Source of the DNA: CAZWVI01 sp964637165
GTDB lineage: Bacteria; Planctomycetota; UBA1135
Length of the DNA stretch: 32,668 bases
Direction: 5' to 3'
Assembly (NCBI GenBank): GCA_964637165.1
Contig: CAZWVI010000024.1
Location: 1-32,668 of the forward strand
Shown: in pieces, positions 15,393-22,546 of the stretch
How the letters are laid out: every line of letters starts with the position of its first letter
How positions within the stretch are numbered: the first letter of the stretch is position 1
The notes under the pieces: generated by a model
Told to the model about the DNA's origin: nothing
Seen by the model: the letters and a program-made list of their open reading frames with translations, nothing else
The model's database searches: none
Program-made: the position numbers and the translations under genes

Positions 15393-17992
15393 TATGGGAC
15401 TGGCCAAAATGGTCTGTTCGGCCGCACCTCAAAACTCTTCCAAAGCGCCAGCGTGCCATCATCAGTACTAACCCCAAACGACCCCGTCCACCCATCAACA
15501 TCAAAATCTTCAGGAAGCGTGAACGCATCCTCATCATTGACCCAGAACCTACCATTCCCTTCCGCATCAACCTCCAACCTAAACCGAGTCGATCCCTCAC
15601 TCTCAAACTTGTACCCACCAACCTGCTCATGCACCATGAACGCGGTACCCGAATCAACATCCGTCCTAAATTTAACCCTATCAAACCTAGTAACATCCAT
15701 ATCCTCATACTTCCCAAACAAAACTGCAAGCTTCGGTTTCCGGCGATGGTCCAGCCCAAAGTAGAGCTCGCCCCAATCCCCATCCACAACAACTTCGCCG
15801 CGCATCTCAAACGGCGGCCGCAAATCCCGTAGCGCTTGAACGTCTGTCAATTCTGTCCCCGGCCTCGGTGGACCTTGCGGATTATTGATCAACATTCCAT
15901 CGTCCTGAAAGGAAATCAGATCGGTAGTCAAATCAGGAGTTATGTACTTACGGTTCGAACTCGCGTCCTTGTTGTAGGCCGCTTGCCACATGCGCAAATC
16001 ACCAGCAACTCCATCCATCGCCACATATTCTTCCAACCCGACATGATTCATTCCCAAGGTTTCCATTCCATGCAGCGCAAACAACCCCGACATAATCGGA
16101 TAGTCAGACTCCTTTGCACTTGCGCAGGCACTCGCTAATTCACCAATCGCAAGCTTGGTCGGCTCGATGTATAACTTTAAATAATCCTTTCCGCCGTTCT
16201 TCTCCAACCAATCCTCTGCCGCCTTGGCCTCTTGCTCCTTGCCGACCGGATACACCTCCTCCCAATGACGAACCATCCAGAAAACTGCATCCGCTTCACG
16301 GTCATCGCCAGCATTTGCCATCGCTAGCAAACGATAAGTCTCCGCATCGCCGGCTCGCTTGTTGTCCGCCTGCTCGGCAGTAATTCGCGCACGTTCAAAA
16401 TCGTCGGCCTGTAAATACCCCCGACACCGCGCCTGCAAAACATCGGCAAACTCCATCCCCATTTCTTCTTGCTCTTGATACAGGGACGTATTGAATTTCC
16501 TCCATCGCGCCTCGAACGCTTCCCAATTTGTCACATCAGGATCTTCAATTTCTTCAACGAAATATTTCTTCGCCATTTCAAGCGCGTAATAACGATCTCC
16601 CTTGCAACCACGTTTCGCAAAGTGCATCAAATATTTTTGGTAAGCATCGCGATAAACCAAACGCCCCGCCTTCTTTACTGCCTTGTAATCATCGGGTACT
16701 CGTCCATCTGGTGTGATCGGCGTTCCGTAAACGCGCCGGTCATTCTCTTCGTAGTTCAATAAAAAGTAGACCAAAGACCAACCATATGAATAGTACTCAC
16801 CCTCGTATGACAAACTTCCAGTTCCATCAGCACCCAAGTTGCGCGGGTGCGCAATCAACTGCTCCAAGGATTTGCGCGTCTTCGGATTGGTGTCCAACAT
16901 GTACCAACTACGCAACCGGTGCTCCGCCGGATTGTTCTTCACAATCGTGCCATCAGCCTTAATCACGCAGCCTTCAAAGTAACAACTTGTTCCCTCATTT
17001 AACCAAGTCGGGGGAATGTGCCGTCCCTTGGTTAGCAGCGACATGAATTGGTGGCTCGCCTCGTGAAATAAAGTCTTCCAAAGTGAATCAATGGTGAAAC
17101 CATCTTCATCATAAGAACGGTCATAGGCAACCACTGACTTAAGCGATGCCACCCAGTAACCGCCAACGCCACGGCTTGGCATCGGCCGCGATAACAACTT
17201 CATACTCATGCGATCGAAATCCGACCGCTTACGCATACACCAAATAGTCGCCCGCGCCTTCTTCTTGTAATCATAGATCGACCGATAAAACTCATTAACT
17301 TCATCCAAGGCCGAGGCCGCAGTTTCGGCAAACTCCCACGAAATATTGGTGTTTAAGTTGTAGTGTTTGGTCTTGCGTTCAAAGGGACTCTCCCAATGTT
17401 GATGCTTTTCATTTTGTTTTGCTAACCACTGCGGAGACTTGCGGCGAATTGAGGCCGCGGCAAATGCACCACCGGACAATTCTTGCCCCGCCTTATCGGC
17501 TAACTTTTCATAAGATTTCTCCAGCTTTTTGTCGCCAACATTTAACTTCATTAAGCGGTCCATGAAGTGCCCAGCCAGCCGATAAAATTTCTTGCCACTT
17601 GCCTTCTTGGCCGCGGCCTCTAAGTTTGATTCCCATTCCTCAAGAATCAATTCATCTTGATTCCAACCAGTCCACAGTGCCGCAATGCTTTCGGCTGCCG
17701 CTTCACTGTCATTTAATTGCCCGGTGTACTTGCGATTCCACCATGACCATTTCATCCAACGCAATTGACCAGCCACATCACTATTCGCCTCGGCGATATC
17801 GGCCATCAACTTATAACCATCAAGGTCATAGGGTGACTGTTGAAGAACCGCCATCGCAAGTTCGGCCGCGGCTTCAGTTTCGCCGGCCTTCAATTTGGCG
17901 CGGGCGGCTTCGAATTGATCTTCTCCGCTGGGCACAAGTGCCAACAGTGATGAAGCAAGGAAGGGAACAAGTAGGAGCAGGGTTCGCAACAT
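15392..17992 (-). CDS. Exported HExxH metallopeptidase with TPR-like N-terminus and C-terminal beta-sandwich
   Basis: Predicted secreted zinc peptidase of 866 residues. The start at MLRTLLLLVPFLASS gives a good signal peptide; an upstream in-frame ATG at 18019 would add nine residues that spoil it. After a TPR-like helical region (about 20-180) comes the active site HEASH (310-314), with the third ligand probably Glu333 in WLNEGTSCYFEG. SYGWSLVYFLL follows, as in DUF1570-type enzymes. Residues about 720-866 resemble a concanavalin-like beta-sandwich (GELYFGLDHRRKP, then GRFWVNDEDAF), perhaps for glycan binding. The TAG stop is formed at the junction with the insertion sequence, so the true C-terminus may originally have been longer. 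It is a paralogue of the peptidase beyond the IS. Confidence 0.78.
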   Translation of the reverse strand: MLRTLLLLVPFLASSLLALVPSGEDQFEAARAKLKAGETEAAAELAMAVLQQSPYDLDGYKLMADIAEANSDVAGQLRWMKWSWWNRKYTGQLNDSEAAAESIAALWTGWNQDELILEEWESNLEAAAKKASGKKFYRLAGHFMDRLMKLNVGDKKLEKSYEKLADKAGQELSGGAFAAASIRRKSPQWLAKQNEKHQHWESPFERKTKHYNLNTNISWEFAETAASALDEVNEFYRSIYDYKKKARATIWCMRKRSDFDRMSMKLLSRPMPSRGVGGYWVASLKSVVAYDRSYDEDGFTIDSLWKTLFHEASHQFMSLLTKGRHIPPTWLNEGTSCYFEGCVIKADGTIVKNNPAEHRLRSWYMLDTNPKTRKSLEQLIAHPRNLGADGTGSLSYEGEYYSYGWSLVYFLLNYEENDRRVYGTPITPDGRVPDDYKAVKKAGRLVYRDAYQKYLMHFAKRGCKGDRYYALEMAKKYFVEEIEDPDVTNWEAFEARWRKFNTSLYQEQEEMGMEFADVLQARCRGYLQADDFERARITAEQADNKRAGDAETYRLLAMANAGDDREADAVFWMVRHWEEVYPVGKEQEAKAAEDWLEKNGGKDYLKLYIEPTKLAIGELASACASAKESDYPIMSGLFALHGMETLGMNHVGLEEYVAMDGVAGDLRMWQAAYNKDASSNRKYITPDLTTDLISFQDDGMLINNPQGPPRPGTELTDVQALRDLRPPFEMRGEVVVDGDWGELYFGLDHRRKPKLAVLFGKYEDMDVTRFDRVKFRTDVDSGTAFMVHEQVGGYKFESEGSTRFRLEVDAEGNGRFWVNDEDAFTLPEDFDVDGWTGSFGVSTDDGTLALWKSFEVRPNRPFWPVP

Positions 17993-18006
17993 GATTATGA
18001 TTGGAC

Positions 18007-18012
18007 AGTCTA
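18007..18012 (-). promoter_or_regulatory. Putative -10 box (TAGACT) for the peptidase gene
   Basis: TAGACT lies 14 nt before the chosen ATG, giving a predicted leader of about 8 nt without a Shine-Dalgarno. It shares a short divergent intergenic region with the aldolase promoter. Confidence 0.35.
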
Positions 18013-18029
18013 ACGTCATTTTTATGCGG

Positions 18030-18035
18030 TAAACT
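18030..18035 (+). promoter_or_regulatory. Putative -10 box (TAAACT) for the aldolase gene
   Basis: TAAACT ends 8 nt before the ATG; no Shine-Dalgarno is visible in the intervening ATCCGACC. Transcription would begin within one or two bases of the start codon. Confidence 0.5.
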
Positions 18036-18043
18036 ATCCGACC

Positions 18044-19084
18044 ATGGCACTTGTCTCCCTACGTCAACTTCTCGATCACGCCGCCGAAAACGATTACGGC
18101 GTGCCGGCCTTCAACATTAACAACATGGAGCAAATGCTCTCCATCATGGAGGCCGCCAAGCGCTGCGACGCGCCGGTCATCATGCAGGCCAGCCGCGGCG
18201 CGCGCAAATATGCCAACGATGTGGTGCTAACGCATTTAATTCGCGCCGCCGTTGAAATGTATCCTGAGATTCCTGTGTGCATGCACCAAGATCACGGTAA
18301 CTCATTCGACACCTGCATGTCTGCGGTTGCGGCCGAATTTTCATCGGTAATGATGGACGGCTCACTTGAAGAGGACGGCAAGTCGCCGGCCTCCTATGAA
18401 TACAACGTCGCGGTGACTAAGAAAGTAACTGATGCTGCACACGCGGTCGGCGTTTCTGTTGAAGGTGAACTCGGTTGCTTGGGCTCACTCGAAACGGGTG
18501 AAGGTGAAAAGGAAGACGGCCACGGTTTCGAGGGCAAGCTTGACAAAGAAATGTTGCTCACCGATCCAGAACAGGCAAAAGATTTCGTGGCGCAAACAAA
18601 TGTTGATGCTCTAGCAATTGCAATCGGCACATCCCACGGCGCTTATAAATTTACCCGCAAGCCAACCGGTGACATTCTGGCCATGGATCGTCTCATTGAA
18701 ATCAACCAAGCGATTCCGAACACTCATCTCGTTATGCACGGTTCATCGTCAGTTCCGCAAGACTTGCAGGACATCATTAACGCCCACGGCGGTGCGATGA
18801 AGCAAACTTACGGAGTGCCGGTTGAGGAGATCGTCAAAGGTATCAAGAACGGTGTGCGTAAGGTAAATATTGATACTGATAACCGCATGGCCATCACTGG
18901 CGCAATTCGCAAGGTTTTCGCCGAATCTCCAGATGCGTTTGATCCACGTAAGTATTTAACTCCGGCCATGGCCGCAATGACCGAAGTTTGCGTTGCACGT
19001 TATGAAGCGTTCAATACCGCCGGTCAAGCCAGTAAGATTGAGGCCATGCCTTTAAGTGCAATGGCCGAAAAGTACCGCGCCTAA
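18044..19084 (+). CDS. fba: Fructose-bisphosphate aldolase, class II
   Basis: Zinc-dependent reversible cleavage of fructose 1,6-bisphosphate in glycolysis, gluconeogenesis and, if present, the Calvin cycle. The 346 residues match the class II subgroup that includes CbbA. Visible residues: YGVPAFNINN (18-27), HQDHGNS (81-87) with catalytic Asp83 and zinc ligand His84, VEGELG (139-144) with Glu142, GTSHGAYKF (195-203) with zinc ligand His198, MHGSSS (231-236) with His232, and the phosphate-binding NIDTDNRMA near 275. It is a single-gene unit, divergent from the peptidase and convergent with a pseudogene whose original end lies 12 bp away. Together with the transketolase it covers the interconversion of triose, hexose and pentose phosphates. 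Confidence 0.96.
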   Translation: MALVSLRQLLDHAAENDYGVPAFNINNMEQMLSIMEAAKRCDAPVIMQASRGARKYANDVVLTHLIRAAVEMYPEIPVCMHQDHGNSFDTCMSAVAAEFSSVMMDGSLEEDGKSPASYEYNVAVTKKVTDAAHAVGVSVEGELGCLGSLETGEGEKEDGHGFEGKLDKEMLLTDPEQAKDFVAQTNVDALAIAIGTSHGAYKFTRKPTGDILAMDRLIEINQAIPNTHLVMHGSSSVPQDLQDIINAHGGAMKQTYGVPVEEIVKGIKNGVRKVNIDTDNRMAITGAIRKVFAESPDAFDPRKYLTPAMAAMTEVCVARYEAFNTAGQASKIEAMPLSAMAEKYRA

Positions 19085-19096
19085 TCGGCGCCACAC

Positions 19097-19935
19097 TTAC
19101 ATGATTCCTTCTTGAATTAGGTACTGTTCGAGGAGGAAGCGGTACTCTTCGTTGGCATCTTGAAAGCTCGCCCTTAGGAGTGGTCCCGGGTTGCGGATTG
19201 CCAGGCTTCCATTTCCATCAAGTTGTTGAGGGTGTTGTTTGTGAAGCTGTCACGAAGATTAGCAATGTGTGCTTGCTACCCACTACTTAGTTCAGGCGTG
19301 CGCCCTTGAACAATATCCGCGAGTAAATATTCAACCGGCCACTTGTGTGGTTCTTCGCGCAGTTTTTCGCGAATGAAATCTGAATCATCATCCTCGGCCA
19401 GTAGGGGTTGTTTTCCATACTGTCCCTGTCTTGAATTTACTGCAGAAATAATATTCGCTAATTTTTCCTGCGCCCAGTACTCGGTGACAGTTGAAAAGGC
19501 GCCAACTTCAAATTGAAAGTCGCCACGGTTAGAATCTTTTTCGAAGGTTCTTGCAAGTTTCTTTGGATCAAACATGTCCGATACACCTGCCTGATGAGCA
19601 AGTTTTTGCTTTACAATCCAGTATTCATCATCCAAGATAGCAAGAACTTGGTCGACTAATTTAGGGTCGTTAATCCAGTGGTACTTCGGATTGATACGCA
19701 TCCAATTGCCTTCTCTGAGCCAGAAATCTTCAGGTTCTACAGCTGAGGCTTCTTCGGCTACGGTTACGATTTCTTCTCGATTAGAGGTGGCTTCGACTTG
19801 AAGAACACCATCCGCTTCTTGAGTAACCTGAATCGGAGCACTTTTCTCAAATTGAATTTCTTTAGCACCATCGGGCCATAGAAGAAAAGTAATCAATCCA
19901 GCGACAATTAATGCAATTATAGGTAGTGGTCGCAT
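19097..19935 (-). pseudogene. Membrane-anchored protein of unknown function, disrupted near its 3' end
   Basis: The intact part encodes 219 residues: an N-terminal membrane anchor (MRPLPIIALIVAGLITFLLW), an acidic linker and an unrecognised helical domain ending VQGRTPELSSG. The frame then meets TAG at 19278-19276. Reading past this stop in the same frame gives a natural-looking helical sequence (QAHIANLRDSFTNNTLNNLM, then EMEAWQSATRD) until a second stop. After a single frameshift the continuation ASFQDANEEYRFLLEQYLIQ, then EGIM, ends at TAA (19099-19097). So the gene has probably lost about 60 C-terminal residues through one nonsense change and one frameshift. It might still make the truncated 219-residue product. 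The start used gives the better anchor; an ATG seven codons upstream is possible. No family is recognised. Confidence 0.6.
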
Positions 19936-20049
19936 ATTAACAGTCGTTACAAACAAGTTGGAGAGTAACTGACCCGATTACTTGTCCGGCTGAATTAAGA
20001 AAGTCAGCAGTTCTTTCATGGTGGCAATCGCAATCCATTTGAACAGTAC

Positions 20050-20085
20050 TTAATTAGAAAGGAGAGTGGTGGTAAGTTTAAGCAT
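20050..20085 (-). CDS. Possible 11-residue leaderless mini-ORF
   Basis: ATG followed by MLKLTTTLLSN and a TAA stop. The only reason to list it is the near-ideal TATATT -10 box 6 nt before the ATG, the arrangement seen at many real genes here. Reading on past the stop gives a hydrophobic stretch (VLFKWIAIATMKELLTFLI), so it may be the start of another decayed gene, a leader peptide for the membrane-anchored pseudogene downstream, or chance. Confidence 0.25.
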   Translation of the reverse strand: MLKLTTTLLSN

Positions 20086-20091
20086 ACCGCC

Positions 20092-20097
20092 AATATA
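20092..20097 (-). promoter_or_regulatory. Putative -10 box (TATATT) upstream of the decayed region
   Basis: TATATT, close to the sigma70-type TATAAT, lies 6 nt before an ATG. It is the only good promoter candidate between the M1-like peptidase gene and the pseudogene, a 405-bp stretch otherwise without a convincing gene. Confidence 0.4.
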
Positions 20098-20141
20098 ACG
20101 GGGCGGAATTATGATGCAACGCCAACATAAAGCCAGTGACA

Positions 20142-20393
20142 CTAATCAGTTGCAAGGCTGCAACCCCAAAAGAGTTGTTGGTCAAGTTCGACCTCGGATT
20201 GCGCTTGCTTGTGGCTGAATGTTACCCGAGTTTTGTTGTCGCCAAGAATTCGTTTCTTGCGGCCATCGTTGTCACGGTCTGAAAAAACCAATCCGTACTC
20301 GAAGGCAGTTAAATAAATAACCTCATTAAACAGAGGTTCAAGCAAAATTAATTTGCCGAGTTTATTCTTTTTCTTTTTGTTTCCCGAACACAA
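20142..20393 (-). CDS. Doubtful small ORF, possibly a gene remnant
   Basis: An 83-codon frame whose first ATG lies 32 bp inside the 3' end of the M1-like peptidase gene. The Lys-rich start is just that gene's 3' end in another frame. The rest (LFNEVIYLTAFEYGLVF, then DRDNDGRKKRILGDNKTRV) has a protein-like composition but matches nothing I recognise. There is no -10 box or ribosome binding site of its own. It could be a coupled downstream gene, a remnant in an already decaying region, or chance. Confidence 0.25.
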   Translation of the reverse strand: MCSGNKKKKNKLGKLILLEPLFNEVIYLTAFEYGLVFSDRDNDGRKKRILGDNKTRVTFSHKQAQSEVELDQQLFWGCSLATD

Positions 20394-21711
20394 AACGGTT
20401 GAAAATTAAATCCACTTGTGCGTTGCCGCTTTCTTTGGTTAGGTGATTGTTCAAATCGTTAGTTGTGCAAGTTTTTAGTGAGTATTTTTTAAAGAAGGAC
20501 GACATGTATTCGATTAATTCATCTTCTCCCAGCACCATTGCTAACCGCGCAAAAACCTGCGCACCCTTGCCGTATGAATAAGCGGAAGTGATCCGATTCC
20601 AGGGATTGCTACTACATAAGGTAATTGCTTTGTCTTCCGTGCTGTATTGGCGGTTTGCGTAGCGGCCGGCATCGGCAAACCATACGTCCCAGGCCTCGTC
20701 CCACCACGCGTCATTTTGGCTAGCTGGCTTTACACCGCGTCCAAACCACGAATGAAAGGTCTCATGGCGAATTGCTCCCATGGCGGTACAGGTGCCGCCG
20801 TCGTATTCCATGGACCCCATTGAGTCGCGGATATACAGCACATAACGCTTGCCATGCGGCCACTCACCCATGCTTTTTGAAAAATCTTCGAGGGCTTTTT
20901 CCACAAGTTGGAAGGCCTTATCAATCTCACCATGGCAGGTTTTTTCTTTAGTGATTTCGACCTTAATTTTCTGCCCGTTCTTGAGTCGTAAATTGCGCGC
21001 CTCATATTCAACATCGTCCTCCGGAACGATTACTAACATCGGAGAGAAGGCAGTCGTATGCATCGGCCAAGTTAGCAACCAATGATGCCGCCCCTTCTTC
21101 TTGACTGTGGCATTTGTGACAATGCGGTGGGCATTCGCCGCTTTGTTTAATTGCAGGTCTAAAGTGAATTCAAATTGATCATAAATTAAATTTGCTGGAA
21201 ACCATTGTTCCAAATAACGACCCGGCTTCAAGTCAGTGAAGTTGTTACTGAAAAAGAGCCCGTTATCACGCTTAAGTGCTCCCTTAGATGCGGGCGCCAG
21301 CGGTTTATTTAATTCGTAATCAAGGTGCAGAATAGAGTTGGCGCCCGTTCGCACTTCACGTTCAATAATGCGCATCGTTCCACTAGCTGGTCCGAAATCA
21401 TGTGCCGCTAATTTCTCTACCGCAATTGGTTTCATGTCCAAGGTTGCGGAAAGGATTTCTTGGCGCAGGTCAAAAATCGGAAAACCCGTTTCTAGTGTTT
21501 GAAACACCATCTGTGCACTTACTTGTTTCGTGCGAGCCTTCATGTCGAAATTTAAACTTGCTGAAACAGATTGAATGTCTATCGGTACACCGCGCACCCC
21601 GTCCACGATCCGCGCTAGTGGCGCCATCGAGTTTAGATTATTATCCGGCACTGCGGATTGTGGGGCAAGCACACTGGTTAATGCAATGGCGGCGGTTAGA
21701 AGTAACGACAT
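20362..21711 (-). CDS. M1-like (gluzincin) metallopeptidase, exported
   Basis: Predicted secreted zinc peptidase related to the M1 aminopeptidase fold, 449 residues. A signal peptide is present (MSLLLTAAIALTSVLAPQSA). The N-terminal half is a beta-rich domain like the M1 N-domain. The catalytic motif is HETFH (316-320) with WWDEAWD (336-342) supplying Glu339 as third zinc ligand at the M1-like distance. The exopeptidase GAMEN motif is replaced by GSMEYDGGT (299-307), so true aminopeptidase activity is uncertain. The large C-terminal M1 helical domain is largely missing, as in many short M1-like proteins. A TATAGT -10 box lies 6 nt before the ATG. It is divergent from yaaA over a 71-bp gap with both promoters apparently leaderless. 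Confidence 0.78.
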   Translation of the reverse strand: MSLLLTAAIALTSVLAPQSAVPDNNLNSMAPLARIVDGVRGVPIDIQSVSASLNFDMKARTKQVSAQMVFQTLETGFPIFDLRQEILSATLDMKPIAVEKLAAHDFGPASGTMRIIEREVRTGANSILHLDYELNKPLAPASKGALKRDNGLFFSNNFTDLKPGRYLEQWFPANLIYDQFEFTLDLQLNKAANAHRIVTNATVKKKGRHHWLLTWPMHTTAFSPMLVIVPEDDVEYEARNLRLKNGQKIKVEITKEKTCHGEIDKAFQLVEKALEDFSKSMGEWPHGKRYVLYIRDSMGSMEYDGGTCTAMGAIRHETFHSWFGRGVKPASQNDAWWDEAWDVWFADAGRYANRQYSTEDKAITLCSSNPWNRITSAYSYGKGAQVFARLAMVLGEDELIEYMSSFFKKYSLKTCTTNDLNNHLTKESGNAQVDLIFNRFVFGKQKEKE

Positions 21712-21717
21712 TCTGTG

Positions 21718-21723
21718 ACTATA
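21718..21723 (-). promoter_or_regulatory. Putative -10 box (TATAGT) for the M1-like peptidase
   Basis: TATAGT ends 6 nt before the ATG, with CACAGA in between and no Shine-Dalgarno. This is one of the clearest leaderless layouts in the window. Confidence 0.6.
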
Positions 21724-21770
21724 ACGGAGCCAAAATAATTGCCACTATCCTGTTGGAGCCGCCTCGCTGA

Positions 21771-21776
21771 TATTCT
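21771..21776 (+). promoter_or_regulatory. Putative -10 box (TATTCT) for yaaA
   Basis: TATTCT ends 6 nt before the yaaA ATG, with GTCGCA in between. The layout mirrors that of the divergent peptidase gene 71 bp away. Confidence 0.55.
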
Positions 21777-21782
21777 GTCGCA

Positions 21783-22535
21783 ATGCTTACATTGTTGTCT
21801 CCGGCCAAGACGCTGGATTTTGCGCGAACGCATCCTCCGGGCTTGAAATTGACCGAGCCGGAGTTTGCTGCCTTGGCGGGGGAGTTGAATGCTGAACTAC
21901 GCAAGTTGGACGAGACGCAACTCGCGAAGTTAATGAATTTGAGTGCGCCGCTAGCCAAATTAAATGTGGAGCGCAATTTGGAGTGGATGCAAAAACCCAA
22001 GAAGGCCAATTGTCAAGCGGCCTTAGCTGTTTTCACAGGGGCGGTATATGTGGCGATGGACTCGGTTAGTTTTAGTCGCGATGATTTTGCTTATGCACAA
22101 AATCACTTGGCAATTCTCTCTGGGTTATACGGATTGTTACGACCGTTGGACAAATTGCAGGCCTATCGATTGGAAATGGGGTCACAATTGAGCAACTCCA
22201 AGGGTAAAAATTTGTATGAGTTTTGGGGAAGTAAAATTGCTGAAAAGTTGGATGCCAGTGGCCATGATTTCATTCTTAACTTGGCCTCAATTGAATATTT
22301 TAAATCAGTTGCTAAACACTTGAAGACTTCAGTCATCACAATTCACTTTAAGCAACAAAAGGGCGATTATTTTAAAGTGATAGGCGTGCATGCTAAGCAG
22401 GCGCGTGGTTTAATGGCGCGTTACATTTTGCAGGGGCGTGTAGAGACTATCGCCGGAATTAAGAAGTTCCGCGAGAACAATTATCGTTTCAAGAAAGAGC
22501 TCTCATCGCCAACCGAATTAGTTTTCACTCGCTAA
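21783..22535 (+). CDS. yaaA: YaaA family (DUF328/UPF0246) peroxide-stress protein
   Basis: Cytoplasmic protein of 250 residues. In E. coli, YaaA lowers free intracellular iron and so limits Fenton damage during peroxide stress. Full-length match to the family: LLSPAKTLDF at the N-terminus, FTGAVYVAMD (75-84), LAILSGLYGLLRPLD (109-123) with the family's YRLEMG (127-132), then FKQQKGDYFKVIGVHAKQARG and the C-terminal RFKKE. Its TAA stop is the first half of the -10 box of the next gene, so the two are transcribed separately or overlap tightly. It is apparently leaderless. Confidence 0.95.
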   Translation: MLTLLSPAKTLDFARTHPPGLKLTEPEFAALAGELNAELRKLDETQLAKLMNLSAPLAKLNVERNLEWMQKPKKANCQAALAVFTGAVYVAMDSVSFSRDDFAYAQNHLAILSGLYGLLRPLDKLQAYRLEMGSQLSNSKGKNLYEFWGSKIAEKLDASGHDFILNLASIEYFKSVAKHLKTSVITIHFKQQKGDYFKVIGVHAKQARGLMARYILQGRVETIAGIKKFRENNYRFKKELSSPTELVFTR

Positions 22536-22538
22536 GAT
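22533..22538 (+). promoter_or_regulatory. Putative -10 box (TAAGAT) overlapping the yaaA stop codon
   Basis: TAAGAT includes the TAA stop of yaaA and ends 8 nt before the ATG of the haem-c protein gene. No Shine-Dalgarno is present in AGTTGGAC. Confidence 0.5.
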
Positions 22539-22546
22539 AGTTGGAC

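Noticed and set aside
14233..15398. True 8-bp target-site duplication of the IS
   Set aside because: Only 6 of 8 bases agree and the pair overlaps the repeat tips, so it is mentioned but not called.
15306..15764. 152-codon plus-strand frame over the IS right end and peptidase 3' end
   Set aside because: Ser/Pro/Thr-rich shadow of the peptidase gene; crosses the IS boundary and matches nothing.
17993..18019. Earlier ATG of the TPR peptidase at 18019
   Set aside because: It adds nine residues ahead of a good signal peptide and would start upstream of the likely -10 box TAGACT.
19069..19092. Terminator hairpin at the end of fba (GCGCC/GGCGC)
   Set aside because: Only a 5-bp stem that spans the stop codon and has no T tract.
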